Source: Pseudopontixanthobacter vadosimaris | Lineage (GTDB): Bacteria; Pseudomonadota; Alphaproteobacteria; Sphingomonadales; Sphingomonadaceae | NCBI RefSeq assembly: GCF_012979275.1 | Contig: NZ_JABASZ010000036.1 | Coordinates: forward strand, 1-64,000 | Length of the DNA: 64,000 bases | Reading direction: 5' to 3' | Position numbers and translations under genes: made by a program | The notes under the pieces: generated by a model | The model's database searches: none | What the model saw: the letters and a program-made list of their open reading frames with translations, nothing else | Told to the model about the DNA's origin: nothing | Shown here: piece by piece, positions 41,620 to 51,445 of the stretch | Numbering within the stretch: position 1 is the stretch's first letter | Layout of the letters: every line of letters begins with the position of its first letter

Positions 41620-42933
41620 TCAGTCCGGCTGGGCTATCCAGCGGCCGCTGTTGCGGTATTCCGGCCTGACCTGACCTGACGCTGGCAGATTCGACCGATC
41701 CGCTGGCGGTATCGTTCCCATCGCCTCCACCTCTGCGCGGGAGGTCGGGGTCACCTGCTGCTGACCGGTCGAGGGTGTCGCGGCGCGCGGCATGATGTCG
41801 CGGCGTTCCGCACTGGCCTGCTCCGTCTCGCGGGAGGCTTCCTGCTGCGCCTTGCGCTTCGCCTCGGCAAAGATGCGCTCATATTCCCGCGCCAGCAGGA
41901 TGGGGTCCGTCGCGCTTGCCGGTTCGGGCGCCATGCTGCGGGGATGCGGTGCCGGCAGGGGCTCGCCGCCGCGATACCGCATCGAGAATGCGCTCTTCAT
42001 CCCTGCCGCACCGCGCCAGCGATAGAATTTATGTGCGCCGATCGTGCCGATTCCATGCAGGCTGGGCGCCCAGTAGGGCGCGATCCAGATGGTATGATAA
42101 TGGGTGGCGAGGCCGACGGGAGCATAGGTCTCGCCGCTCAGCGCAGCATGGGCCACCTGCCGCGCACGGGCGAAGGTCGCAGGCGAAGGCCGCCGCGCCA
42201 GCGCGCCGTCACAGGTGAAGCTGAACTGGCATCCGGTCTGCCGTTCCGAACCCTGGAACACGACGCCGCAGACACTCGCGGGATAGCTGGGATGCGCCAC
42301 GCGATTGAGAACCACCTGGGCGACGGCCCGCTGACCATCGGCGCTTTCGCTCGCCGCTTCGTAATAGACCGCCATGGACAGGCATTGCAGCGCCCGCGCC
42401 TTGTCGATCCCGCTGCCTGCGATACGAAACTCCGGTGCTGATCCGGCGATGCGGCTGGTCGCAATTTCGGACGGCGCAACCATATGGTTCCCTGCGGGTA
42501 GCAGGCCGGAGCCGGAGGTCGGCAAGGCTTTGCCGGCCAGATAGTATAAAGCGGAAGCCGAAGAACCTGCCTCCGGCGTCTCGGCGGAACGGGAAGCGGC
42601 TGCATCCGCCACTGCGCTCTCGCCCTTCCATAACGGCCATGCGCCTGCCACGCCCAGACCGCCGGGCGCGGTCAGCGCGGGAAGCGCGATCGCTGCCGAA
42701 AGTGCGATCAGCCGCCGCCTGCGCTGCGCCGCTGCCCGCCGCAAACCAGCGCCAGCCACGGCGCCGCGATGGAAGCGCGCGCGGAAGTCCGCAGGCCGCA
42801 AATCATCAGGCAGCATCGCATCGCTGAAAGGGTTGGCGTATGGGGGCAGTCGATGTCTCCTGAAAAATTCGCGCACCGGGCGCGTATCGCCTGAATAGGC
42901 CCCAGGCGAATCCCGCAACATGCGCTGCCCCAT
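41620..42933 (-). CDS. SleB-type cell wall hydrolase
   Basis: A 437-residue protein with a membrane helix near residues 72-92 (RRLIALSAAIALPALTAPGGLGVAG), a linker and a Hydrolase_2 (SleB/CwlJ-like) domain from about residue 180. The domain shows LQCLSMAVYYEAASESADGQRAVAQVVLNRVAHPSYPASVCGVVFQG with the catalytic Glu after YY, and CQFSFTCDG. It is expected to cut peptidoglycan in the periplasm. A Gln/Glu-rich tail follows. Start could also be 42921. Confidence 0.85.
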   Translation of the reverse strand: MGQRMLRDSPGAYSGDTRPVREFFRRHRLPPYANPFSDAMLPDDLRPADFRARFHRGAVAGAGLRRAAAQRRRRLIALSAAIALPALTAPGGLGVAGAWPLWKGESAVADAAASRSAETPEAGSSASALYYLAGKALPTSGSGLLPAGNHMVAPSEIATSRIAGSAPEFRIAGSGIDKARALQCLSMAVYYEAASESADGQRAVAQVVLNRVAHPSYPASVCGVVFQGSERQTGCQFSFTCDGALARRPSPATFARARQVAHAALSGETYAPVGLATHYHTIWIAPYWAPSLHGIGTIGAHKFYRWRGAAGMKSAFSMRYRGGEPLPAPHPRSMAPEPASATDPILLAREYERIFAEAKRKAQQEASRETEQASAERRDIMPRAATPSTGQQQVTPTSRAEVEAMGTIPPADRSNLPASGQVRPEYRNSGRWIAQPD

Positions 42934-43035
42934 AGCAGGACAGGTAAGGAGATCGAGTTAACGAGTGTGGGTGGCGGACTTGCAGCAGCAGGGTTGCCGC
43001 CCGCTGCGGAGCAGGTTAGGGGCGCGTCACGTCAT

Positions 43036-43230
43036 GGGTTGCCCGTATCGGTTTCGATGCGGGCCTAAGAGGGAAGCCGGTGCAATACCGGCGCTGCCCC
43101 CGCAACTGTGACCGGGGAGCCTGCGTTCCAATTGCCACTGGCCCGTTGCCTGCTGCACGCAGGTTCGGGCCGGGAAGGCGGAACGCAAGGTGTCGATCCG
43201 GGAGCCAGGAGACCTGCCCCTGTCGGTCGT
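43036..43230 (+). ncRNA. Cobalamin riboswitch
   Basis: The region contains the ordered core of an AdoCbl riboswitch: agagggaagccggtgcaa, ataccggcgctgcccccgca, actgtgaccggggagcc, the B12-box-like gccactg at 43134-43140, gggaaggcg, and gccaggagacctgcc at 43204-43218. It lies 100 bases before btuB and should repress the operon when cobalamin is plentiful, probably by hiding the ribosome-binding site, since I see no terminator. Confidence 0.95.
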
Positions 43231-43330
43231 TCCAGCCACCGGGCGGGGTGTATCGGAGGCAGATGTGAAACAGGCGTATGCCTGCTTCCCGTCGTGGGCG
43301 ACATATGTTCGTCCATTTATGGGAAATGTC

Positions 43331-45238
43331 ATGCGTAACTCACTGTATATACTCCTCTCCGCATCCGCTATTGCCGTGGCCGCACCTGCCTTGGCTCAGG
43401 ACTTGCCGACTGGCGCCGAACACGGCGGATCGACTGCAGAAGAACTGATCGTCATCGGCACCGGTCTGCCGGACGCCGCCGACCGGACGGGCCAGGCGAT
43501 CACCGTGCTGGACGAGGAGGTGCTGGATTCCATCCAGAGCCCGGACCTGTCGCGCGCCCTGCGGCGGCTGCCGGGTGTCACCCTGACGCGCAATGGCGGG
43601 CTCGGCGGTTTCACCGGTGTGCGGGTGCGCGGGTCGGCTGCTGAACAGGTGCTGGTGCTGATCGACGGGGTGCGGGTGAACGACGTTTCCAGCCCCGGCG
43701 GCGGCTATGATTTCGGCGGATTGATGGGCGGAACAATCGAGCGCATCGAATTACTGCGAGGGTCCAGTTCGGTCATCTGGGGTTCCGACGCGCTTGGCGG
43801 CGTGATGAACCTGACGACGCGCCGTGCAGCCGGGCTGGAAGCCGATGCGGAATATGGCGGAGATGACAGGTTCAGCGGCAATCTGGCCTATGGCATCGAA
43901 AACGGCGCGCTTTCGGCGGCCTTCGGCGGAGGCTATGTCACTGAAGAAGGCTTCTCCTCGGCGGCATCGGGAACCGAGGCGGACGGGTTTCGCCAGTATG
44001 ATGCCACCGCACGCGCGGACATCGCGCTCGGCGGCGGCCTGTCGCTGAACGCCGCCGGACGCTTCGCCGATTCCGAGCTGGAGATCGACGGATTTCCCGC
44101 CCCCGCTTTCACCTTTGCCGACACGCTGGAACGGCAGGACCAGCGTGAAATCTCGAGTCGCTTTGGCGCGGATTACACCGGCGATGATCTGACTGTGCGA
44201 GGCGGCATCGCGCTGGCCGACATCAGCCGCGATCTCGTCGATGAAGGCGTGGGGCCGGAGCCTTATTATGCAACCGACGGGCAGTCGGTCCGGGCGGAAA
44301 TCTTCGGCCGTGTGCGCCTGCCCGGAACGTTCGCCCTGGATTTCGGCGGCGATTACGAATGGACCGATTTTCGTGCCGATGACGGTTTCGCCGCCACCGA
44401 TGGCTCCGCCGAACTGCGTAGCGTCCATGCATTGTTCGGTCACTATGGATCGCGCCTGACCCTTGCCGGCGGCGTGCGCTACGACGATCACTCCCGTTTC
44501 GGCGGGGAATGGAGCCTCGGTGCCAATGCCGCCTATGCCCTTGCGCCCGACCTTCGCATCCGCGCATCCTATGGCGAGGGGTTCAAGGTGCCCACCCTGT
44601 TCCAGCTGCTGTCCGATTTCGGCAATGATGCCTTGCAGCCCGAACGCAGCAAATCCTATGATGCCGGACTGGAATATGGCGCACGCGACGATGCGTTTTT
44701 CGCCGCAGTCACCGCCTTTCGCCGCGACAGCGACAATCTGATCGATTTCGTCTCCTGCTTCGGTTCGCCCTCGCCGATCTGCACCGGTCGCCCCTTCGGC
44801 ACCTATGACAATATCGGCCGGGCACGGGCGCAGGGCGTGGAGGTGGAAGGCAGCGTGGCGCCGGATGCAAACACCCGCTTCGGCCTCGTCTATTCCTACA
44901 TCGACACGGAAAACCGCACTGCGGATGGCAGCGCATCGGGCAACCAACTGGCCCGCCGGCCAGCCCACGCGCTGACCGCCAGCGCCGACTGGCAGACACC
45001 TTTCGGTGTGGTGCTGGGCGGAGATATCCGGCTGGTCGGCGACAGTTTCGACGATGCCGGCAATCTCGTCCCGATCGACGGCTATGCGCTGGCCGATATT
45101 CGCGCCAGCCTGCCCTTCGGCGACCGTTTCGAGCTTTTCGGCCGGATCGAGAATGTGACCGACGCGGACTATGTCGAGGTAGCAGGCTACGCCACGCAGG
45201 GCCGCGCTGCCTATGTCGGTGCGCGGCTGCGGATGTGA
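43331..45238 (+). CDS. btuB: TonB-dependent cobalamin receptor
   Basis: A 635-residue outer-membrane receptor. Signal peptide ends ALAQD; the TonB box region is EELIVIGTG; the plug domain has RRLPGVTLTRNGGLGGFTGVRVRGSAAEQVLVLIDGVRVND and RIELLRGSSSVIWGSDALGGVMNLTTRR. A 22-strand barrel follows, ending in an aromatic-poor RLRM. The riboswitch upstream fixes the substrate as a corrinoid with good confidence. ATG 43331 has GGGA seven bases before it; an in-frame ATG lies at 43319. The next gene overlaps by four bases. Confidence 0.92.
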   Translation: MRNSLYILLSASAIAVAAPALAQDLPTGAEHGGSTAEELIVIGTGLPDAADRTGQAITVLDEEVLDSIQSPDLSRALRRLPGVTLTRNGGLGGFTGVRVRGSAAEQVLVLIDGVRVNDVSSPGGGYDFGGLMGGTIERIELLRGSSSVIWGSDALGGVMNLTTRRAAGLEADAEYGGDDRFSGNLAYGIENGALSAAFGGGYVTEEGFSSAASGTEADGFRQYDATARADIALGGGLSLNAAGRFADSELEIDGFPAPAFTFADTLERQDQREISSRFGADYTGDDLTVRGGIALADISRDLVDEGVGPEPYYATDGQSVRAEIFGRVRLPGTFALDFGGDYEWTDFRADDGFAATDGSAELRSVHALFGHYGSRLTLAGGVRYDDHSRFGGEWSLGANAAYALAPDLRIRASYGEGFKVPTLFQLLSDFGNDALQPERSKSYDAGLEYGARDDAFFAAVTAFRRDSDNLIDFVSCFGSPSPICTGRPFGTYDNIGRARAQGVEVEGSVAPDANTRFGLVYSYIDTENRTADGSASGNQLARRPAHALTASADWQTPFGVVLGGDIRLVGDSFDDAGNLVPIDGYALADIRASLPFGDRFELFGRIENVTDADYVEVAGYATQGRAAYVGARLRM

Positions 45239-46125
45239 GGCGCGCCGCCGCCTTGCTCCTCGCCGTGCTGGCGGTTCAGAGTGCCGCCTGTGCGCCGCCC
45301 GGCGCGGCCTCGGCGGCGGCTGCGTCTTCAAACGGTAGCGCGCAGGCGGCGGAACCTCTCCGGTCCCGGCCCACCATCGTCAGCCTCAACCCCTGCACGG
45401 ACGCGATCCTCGCGGAAGTGGCAGCACCGGGACAGTTGCTGGCACTTTCGCACTACAGCCATGATCCCCGGGCCTCGTCGATGAATGTGTCGCAGGCCCG
45501 GCGTTTCGCGGCCACGGGAGGAACGGTGGAGGAGGTTCTGGCGCTCGATCCCGACCTGGTCGTGGCGGGCGATTTCCTGCCGCCCGCCACCCGTGCGGCG
45601 CTGAACGACCTGGGAATCCGCGTGGAGACATTCGGCATCGCGCGCAGCGTTGCGGAAAGCGCGGCGCAGGTGCGCCGCATCGCTGCACTGGCGGGCCATG
45701 CCGGGAGGGGGGAGAGGCTTGCCCGCCGCATCGAAAGCGCCATGGCCGCTGCCGAACCGGTCACCGCACAGCCGCCGGTTCGCACGATATTGTGGCAGCC
45801 GGGCGGCATCGTTGCGGGTGAGAACGCGCTGGTCAGCGAATTGATGCGGCGTACTGGTTTTTCAAGCTACAGCGCCGAGCAGGGAATGGGGCAGGCCGAT
45901 TACCTGCCACTGGAACGCCTGCTTGCCGACCCGCCCGATCTGGTGCTGGTGGCGGGGCAGGAACGGATGCAGCGGCATCCGGTGCTGGCGAAACTGCCCC
46001 GAATGCAGCGCGCCGACTTCGATCCGGCGCTGCTTTATTGCGGCGGACCCACCATCATCCGTGCGGCCGAGCGGCTGAAGGCGGTCAGGTCGGATATGCA
46101 CGCCAGAAGCGGGGATGGCGCGTGA
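45235..46125 (+). CDS. btuF: Periplasmic cobalamin-binding protein, GTG start
   Basis: A 296-residue class III solute-binding protein for the BtuCD transporter. After a signal peptide (with a possible but weak lipobox, QSAAC) come TIVSLNPCTDAILAEVA and VEEVLALDPDLVVAGDF, the usual N-lobe marks, and the long inter-lobe helix. The start is GTG 45235 in a GTGA overlap with the btuB stop. Confidence 0.88.
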   Translation: MRRAAALLLAVLAVQSAACAPPGAASAAAASSNGSAQAAEPLRSRPTIVSLNPCTDAILAEVAAPGQLLALSHYSHDPRASSMNVSQARRFAATGGTVEEVLALDPDLVVAGDFLPPATRAALNDLGIRVETFGIARSVAESAAQVRRIAALAGHAGRGERLARRIESAMAAAEPVTAQPPVRTILWQPGGIVAGENALVSELMRRTGFSSYSAEQGMGQADYLPLERLLADPPDLVLVAGQERMQRHPVLAKLPRMQRADFDPALLYCGGPTIIRAAERLKAVRSDMHARSGDGA

Positions 46126-47120
46126 TGCTGCTGCACCGGTTAGATGCTCGGCCGGATTTTCGGCCCAATCTGCTGCTTGCCCTGCTGATTGCGCTGGCTC
46201 TGCCAGTGTCGCTGCTGGCGGGGCGGGTGTGGATCGACCCTGCAACCACGCCGAACGCGGCCGTGATCCTTGCCCAGCTGCGCCTGCCGCGCGGGTTGCT
46301 GGCGCTGGTGATCGGCGGCGGGTTGGGAGCGGCGGGAGCTGCGATGCAGGGCTATCTTCGCAATCCGCTTGCGGATCCGGGCCTGTTCGGCATCGCGCCG
46401 GGCGCGGCTTTGGGTGCCGTCATCTGCCTGTGGTTCGGCGCGGCCCTGCCTTTCGCCTCCACCGGCCTGCTAGTGCCGATCTTCGCCCTGATCGGGGCGG
46501 GCGGCGCGATGGCGCTGCTGTCGCTCATCGCCGGGCGAACGGGCGGTATTGCCCTGTTCACGCTGGCAGGCATGATGATCGCCAGCCTTGCCGGTGCGCT
46601 GACCAGCCTTGCCATCAGCCTTGCGCCCAACGCCTTTGCCATGTCGGAAATCGTCAGCTGGCTGATGGGCGCGCTGACCGACCGCAGCTGGAGCGATCTG
46701 TGGATCGCCCTGCCGTTGACCGCTGCGGGCATCGCCTGCCTGCGCCTGGCGGGAACGGGACTCGATGCGCTGATCCTGGGCGAAGCCGCAGCGCGGTCCA
46801 TGGGCATGAACCCGCAGCGACTGCAGGCGCTGCTGATCGCCGGCGTCGGCCTGACCGTCGGCAGCGGAGTGGCGGTGGCGGGGATCGTCGGCTTCGTCGG
46901 GCTGATCGTTCCGCATCTGGTTCGCCCGCTGACCGACCAGAGGCCGTCCAGCCTGATCATGCCGAGCGCGCTTGCCGGGGCACTGCTGGTGCTGGTGGCG
47001 GACAGCGTCTGCCGCATCCTGCCGCTGGTGACGGAATTGCGCCTCGGCATCGCGCTCAGCCTGATCGGCGCACCTTTCTTCCTGTGGCTGCTGCTGCGGA
47101 TGCGAAGGCGGATGGCATGA
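46125..47120 (+). CDS. btuC: Cobalamin ABC transporter permease
   Basis: A 331-residue FecCD/BtuC permease with about ten helices. RLPRGLLALVIGGGLGAAGAAMQGYLRNPLADPGLFGIAPGAALGA is the family signature, and the coupling-helix region and GIVGFVGLIVPHLVRPL near the end are intact. Its start overlaps the btuF stop (GTGATG), so GTG 46122 is an alternative. Confidence 0.92.
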   Translation: MLLHRLDARPDFRPNLLLALLIALALPVSLLAGRVWIDPATTPNAAVILAQLRLPRGLLALVIGGGLGAAGAAMQGYLRNPLADPGLFGIAPGAALGAVICLWFGAALPFASTGLLVPIFALIGAGGAMALLSLIAGRTGGIALFTLAGMMIASLAGALTSLAISLAPNAFAMSEIVSWLMGALTDRSWSDLWIALPLTAAGIACLRLAGTGLDALILGEAAARSMGMNPQRLQALLIAGVGLTVGSGVAVAGIVGFVGLIVPHLVRPLTDQRPSSLIMPSALAGALLVLVADSVCRILPLVTELRLGIALSLIGAPFFLWLLLRMRRRMA

Positions 47121-47878
47121 GCGTGCCAGCGGTTCTGGAGGCATCCGGCCTTTGCGTCGCGCGGGGCGGGCGGGGCGTGCTGAACGATGTTTCGCTAAAT
47201 ATCAAAACGGGCACCGTCACCGCGATCTGCGGCCCGAACGGCGCGGGCAAGTCGACCTTGCTCGAAGCCTTGGCAGGGCTGGTTCCGCTCCAGAGCGGGG
47301 CCGTGCTGCTGGGGGGCAGGGCGCTGGCGGAAATTCCTGCGCTGCAACGGGCGCGGCAATTGGGCTATCTGCCGCAGGCGGCGGAAATCGCCTGGGACGT
47401 CGCGGTCCGCAATCTGGTCATGCTCGGGCGGATGCCGCATCGCGATGCCGATCACCGCATCGTGCAGGATGTGATGAAGGCGCTCGATCTGCTGCCATTC
47501 GCCGCGCGCCCCGTCTCGCAGCTATCGGGCGGTGAACGCGCCCGCGCGCTGCTGGCGCGGGTGCTGGCGGGAACCCCGGAATGGATATTGGCGGATGAAC
47601 CGCTGGCGGCTCTGGATATCGCGCATCAGGACAATCTCGTCTGCCATCTGAGGCAGGCGGCGAAGGGCGGGGCAGGGGTCGTGCTGGTCCTGCACGATCT
47701 CGCGCTCGCCATGAACCATGCCGACCGGATCGTGGTGCTGGACGAAGGGCGCATCGCTGCGGACGGGCCGGGCGCGGCGGCGCTTGCCCCTGCAATCATC
47801 CGCCGGGTCTGGGGCGTGGAATGCGAATGGCTGGGGAGCCAGGGCCGCTTCGCCCTGTCCACCGGACCGGCCCGATGA
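47117..47878 (+). CDS. btuD: Cobalamin ABC transporter ATP-binding protein
   Basis: A 253-residue ABC ATPase. Walker A GPNGAGKST, Q-loop YLPQ, signature LSGGERARALLARVLAG, Walker B WILADEP, and switch His in VLHDL. It energises uptake with btuC. ATGA overlaps connect it to the genes on both sides. Confidence 0.93.
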   Translation: MSVPAVLEASGLCVARGGRGVLNDVSLNIKTGTVTAICGPNGAGKSTLLEALAGLVPLQSGAVLLGGRALAEIPALQRARQLGYLPQAAEIAWDVAVRNLVMLGRMPHRDADHRIVQDVMKALDLLPFAARPVSQLSGGERARALLARVLAGTPEWILADEPLAALDIAHQDNLVCHLRQAAKGGAGVVLVLHDLALAMNHADRIVVLDEGRIAADGPGAAALAPAIIRRVWGVECEWLGSQGRFALSTGPAR

Positions 47879-48174
47879 CGCGCGAAGATCTGGAGGCGCG
47901 CTGGTTCGCGCTCACACGCGAAGAACTGCCGGGCATGGCACGGGAGCGGGGCTGGCCCATCCACCTCGACCATTGCTTCCAGCGCATCCTGCTCGACAAT
48001 GCCGTGGGCATGGCATGGCGCGATGCCATTCGCCCACCGGCCTATCGCAACACGAGCGATGAGCAACTGGAGAAAGCTGTCGGCCTTGGCGAAGCGGCGG
48101 CGAGAGGGGAGGAGGACCTCGCCGCTCTCAACCGCCGCTCGCTGGCCTGGCGGGGCAAATCTTTGCCCCGCTGA
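47875..48174 (+). CDS. Unknown 99-residue protein at the end of the btu operon
   Basis: A short soluble protein, MTREDLEARWFALTREELP...HCFQRILLDNAVGMAWRDAI..., ending LNRRSLAWRGKSLPR. It overlaps btuD by four bases (ATGA), so it is part of the B12-controlled operon. It contains His and Cys (DHCF) but no known metal or cobalamin motif that I recognise. Function unknown; a role in corrinoid handling is only a guess from context. Confidence 0.75.
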   Translation: MTREDLEARWFALTREELPGMARERGWPIHLDHCFQRILLDNAVGMAWRDAIRPPAYRNTSDEQLEKAVGLGEAAARGEEDLAALNRRSLAWRGKSLPR

Positions 48175-48193
48175 CCCGGTTCGCAAATCAGCC

Positions 48194-50440
48194 TCAGCCG
48201 GTTTCGTCGGCGAGGTTCGGCTTCGGATCGTTGCCGACCAGGCCGCGCGCTTCCAGCATCGGCTGCACATCGGGCTGACGACCGGCGAAGTTCTCGAACA
48301 TCCGGAAATAATCCATCGTCCCGCCGCGGCTGAGCACGGTCTCCCGGAAATGATCGCCGTTCGCGCGGGTCAACCCGCCGTGATTACGGAACCACTGGCG
48401 GCTGTCGCGGTCTAGCATTTCCGTCCACAGATAGGAATAATAGCCAGCGGAATACCCTTCCGGGCTGCTGAAGATGTGGCGGAAATAGGGGCTGCGGTAA
48501 CGTGGCGGCACCAGTTCCGTTTCGAGACCGAGTTCGCCCAGCGAACGCGCTTCGAAGGCGCTCACTTCCTCGGGCGTGTCGATGGCAGCCGCCTCGGCCG
48601 CACTGAGCGAATGCCACTTCATGTCGAGCAGCGCCGCTTCCATCGTCTCACCCAGCGCATAGCCCTGGTTGAACAGCGCGGCTTCCTCGATCTTGGTGAT
48701 CAGTTCGGCCGGGATGGTTTCACCCGTCTGATAATGCGTGGCGTAATTCGCCAGCACCTTCGGGTCCGTCGCCCACATCTCGTTCACCTGGCTCGGATAT
48801 TCGACGAAGTCGCGCGCCGTGGCGGTGCCGGAAAGCGAGGCATAGGTCTGGTCCGCGAAGAAGCCGTGCAGGGCATGGCCGAATTCGTGGAACATTGTCT
48901 GCACATTGTCGAAGCTGACCAGCTGCGGTTCACCTTCGGGCGCCTTGGGGATGTTCAGCACGTTGTAGATGACAGGCTTGGTGCCGTAGAGCCTGGACTG
49001 GTCGACGAAATTCGACATCCACGCCCCGCCGCGCTTGCTGTCGCGCTGATAGGGATCGAAATAGAACAGGCCCAGTTCCGAACCGTCGCGGTCGAACACG
49101 GTGTAGGTGGTGACGTCGGGATGGTAGACCGGCAGGTCGGTACGCTGTTCAAAATTCAACCCGTAAAGCTGGTTGGCCGCGTAGAAAACGCCGTTTTCCA
49201 GCACGTTCTCGACCTCGAAATACGGCTTCACCGCGCTTTCATCGAGGTCGTAGCGCGCCTTGCGGACCTTTTCGGCATAGCGATCCCAGTCCCAGGGCTG
49301 CACCTTGAAATTGCCACCCTCGGCGCGGATGGCCGCGTTCAGCACCTCTGCCTCGCGCCGCTGGGTGGCGGCGAGGGCGGGCACCATCGCTTCCATGAAG
49401 TCGATCGCGGTCTTCGGTGTTTTCGCCATGCGATCGTACATGACATAGCTCGCCCAGTCGGGCTGGCCGAACAGGGCTGCCTTGCGCGCCCGCAAGGCGG
49501 CGATTTCCGCCACCATGGCGCGGGTATCATTGGCGTCGCCGCGATTGGCGCGGTTGATGCTGGCCATGAACAGGGCCTCGCGCGCGGCGCGGTTCTCCAT
49601 CTCCGGCAGAAGCGGCTGCTGCGTGGTGTTCTGCAGGGCGATGACATACTGGCCCGGCAGTCCGCGTTCGGCGGCCGCCTTGGAAGCGGCTTCGATGGTG
49701 GCAGGCGACAGGCCGGCGAGCAGCGAGGCATCGTCGACGACGAGCGCGTTCTCGTTCGTCGCCTTGGTCAGCAATTGCGAAAATTCGGTCGTCAGCGTCG
49801 AGAGCCGCGAATTGATCTGCTTGACTTCCGCCTTCTGCGCCTCGGTCAGCATCGCGCCGGCATGGACCATCTGCTCGTATGTTTCCTCCAGCAGCTTGGC
49901 ATCTTCAGGCACCATCGCCATCGCGGCGCGATTGTCGTAAACCGCCTTCACTCGCCGGAAAAGCTGGGGGTTCAGCTGGATCGCATCGGAATGCGCGGAC
50001 AGCTTCGGGCTGATTTCGGCATCGATCGCATCGAGCGTGTCGTTCGTGTTCGCACCGGTCAGCGCGTAGAACACGGAAGCGACGCGGTTCAGCATCCGGC
50101 CCGAGGTTTCCAGCGGCACGATGGTGTTGGCAAAAGTTGCGGGCGCGGGATTGTTCGCGATTGCCGCGACCTCGGCAGCATGGATGCGCATCGCCTGTTC
50201 GAAAGCCGGGCGGAAATCGGCAGGCCGGATCTGGTTGAAATCGGGCGCCAGGAACGGCAGCGTGCTGTCGGCGGCGAAATAGCCGGTGCCTGTGGGGATG
50301 TCGGCATTCAGGAAAGGTCCGGCTTCGGTTCCGGGCAGGGTTTCACTCGTTCGGGCAGAGGCCATGTCCATGTCGTTCATCGTGGTGCATCCTCCAAGCA
50401 GCGCGCCGATCGCGGCTGCGGCCAAATATTGAGCTTTCAT
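48194..50440 (-). CDS. M3-family peptidase lipoprotein (Dcp-like)
   Basis: A 748-residue zinc metallopeptidase of the thimet oligopeptidase/peptidyl-dipeptidase family. The zinc site is MFHEFGHALHGFF (HExxH), and the YRSPYFRHIFSSPEGYSAGYYSYLW block lies near the C-terminus. The N-terminus has a signal peptide with a lipobox (ALLGGC), so it is probably a periplasmic membrane-anchored enzyme degrading short peptides. A GGAG site fixes ATG 50440. Confidence 0.92.
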   Translation of the reverse strand: MKAQYLAAAAIGALLGGCTTMNDMDMASARTSETLPGTEAGPFLNADIPTGTGYFAADSTLPFLAPDFNQIRPADFRPAFEQAMRIHAAEVAAIANNPAPATFANTIVPLETSGRMLNRVASVFYALTGANTNDTLDAIDAEISPKLSAHSDAIQLNPQLFRRVKAVYDNRAAMAMVPEDAKLLEETYEQMVHAGAMLTEAQKAEVKQINSRLSTLTTEFSQLLTKATNENALVVDDASLLAGLSPATIEAASKAAAERGLPGQYVIALQNTTQQPLLPEMENRAAREALFMASINRANRGDANDTRAMVAEIAALRARKAALFGQPDWASYVMYDRMAKTPKTAIDFMEAMVPALAATQRREAEVLNAAIRAEGGNFKVQPWDWDRYAEKVRKARYDLDESAVKPYFEVENVLENGVFYAANQLYGLNFEQRTDLPVYHPDVTTYTVFDRDGSELGLFYFDPYQRDSKRGGAWMSNFVDQSRLYGTKPVIYNVLNIPKAPEGEPQLVSFDNVQTMFHEFGHALHGFFADQTYASLSGTATARDFVEYPSQVNEMWATDPKVLANYATHYQTGETIPAELITKIEEAALFNQGYALGETMEAALLDMKWHSLSAAEAAAIDTPEEVSAFEARSLGELGLETELVPPRYRSPYFRHIFSSPEGYSAGYYSYLWTEMLDRDSRQWFRNHGGLTRANGDHFRETVLSRGGTMDYFRMFENFAGRQPDVQPMLEARGLVGNDPKPNLADETG

Positions 50441-50616
50441 ATCGTCTCCGTCCAGATCGTCATTTTCGTTACAGAGCAGGACCTTGGCGGCATGTGCATG
50501 TATGCTCGCTGAAGTCGCGCCCATCCCGATTGCCCGATCTATGCTGAAAAGGCCAATCGGTTTCTGTTGTAACTGTTAACCGTTGCCAGGCGCTAGCGGG
50601 AAAGATCGCGGACGGT

Positions 50617-51324
50617 TCAGCGCGCAGGCAGCTCGCGCCCTGCACCGGCATCGGCTTGCTGGCTCGCCGCGCTGGCCGCTTCGCCCAGCGCCTGCCGGTT
50701 GACGGTGACGATCTTGGGCCGTTCGCCAGGTTCGGGCACCACCAGCCAGAGCGAGCCCAGTTCGAAATAACCGCCTTTGCCTTCCACCACCGCCATATCC
50801 GCCAGATCGACATTCTTCATCATGTCGAGAATGCCCGCGTCGAACACTTCCTCGAATGCGGCATCGACATCTTCCTGCGCGGTCAACTCGCGGCGATTGC
50901 CTTCGGCATCGATGTGGAGGACGGGAATGCCGACTTCGCTCAGGATCGCGGCCTTGTCGCCGCGCCTTGCGGCGCCGCGAATGGTATCGAGCGCCGCTTC
51001 GAACTGGCTCGGCGATGTTCCGGTCGCACAGGAAATCGCGCCGCCTTCGGCCCGGTCGTTCTCGCGGTCGAAATCCACGTCGGGAGCGGCGCCGCTGGCG
51101 CTTTGCCGTTCCCACACCAGGAGCAGGCAATCTTCGGCAGGCTCCTGCGCCGCCGCCGCGAGTACCGCGTCACTGACAGCTGCCGAAGCGTCGGGCGCAG
51201 CCGGCGGTGGCGCCTGTCCGCATGCGGCAAGCAGGCCGGCAGAGAGTAAAGACAACATCCGCGTGGCGGCAGCACTCCGCCGAAGCGGCGGATAGAGACG
51301 GAGGGGCTGCAGGCGGGTTCTCAT
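50617..51324 (-). CDS. Putative lipoprotein
   Basis: A 235-residue protein with a long basic N-region, a hydrophobic stretch and lipobox LLAAC near residue 35, then an Ala/Pro-rich linker and a mixed domain with CLLLVWE and GGAISCATG. AAGGA six bases upstream supports the start at 51324, although a start at 51258 would give a more normal signal length. No family is recognised. Confidence 0.7.
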   Translation of the reverse strand: MRTRLQPLRLYPPLRRSAAATRMLSLLSAGLLAACGQAPPPAAPDASAAVSDAVLAAAAQEPAEDCLLLVWERQSASGAAPDVDFDRENDRAEGGAISCATGTSPSQFEAALDTIRGAARRGDKAAILSEVGIPVLHIDAEGNRRELTAQEDVDAAFEEVFDAGILDMMKNVDLADMAVVEGKGGYFELGSLWLVVPEPGERPKIVTVNRQALGEAASAASQQADAGAGRELPAR

Positions 51325-51445
51325 GGTATCCTTGGGGCATTTCGTGAATACGGCCGAACGGCAGTGGTGTGGCGATCAAGGGTAGATAAGCCGGGGCGCT
51401 GCTATGACAACGCGCGAAAAAGCGGTGGGTTGCGCCTGGCCTGCA

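Noticed and set aside
48476-50512. 678-residue open frame antisense to the M3 peptidase
   Set aside because: Antisense shadow of a full-length peptidase with intact zinc motif; no recognisable protein features.
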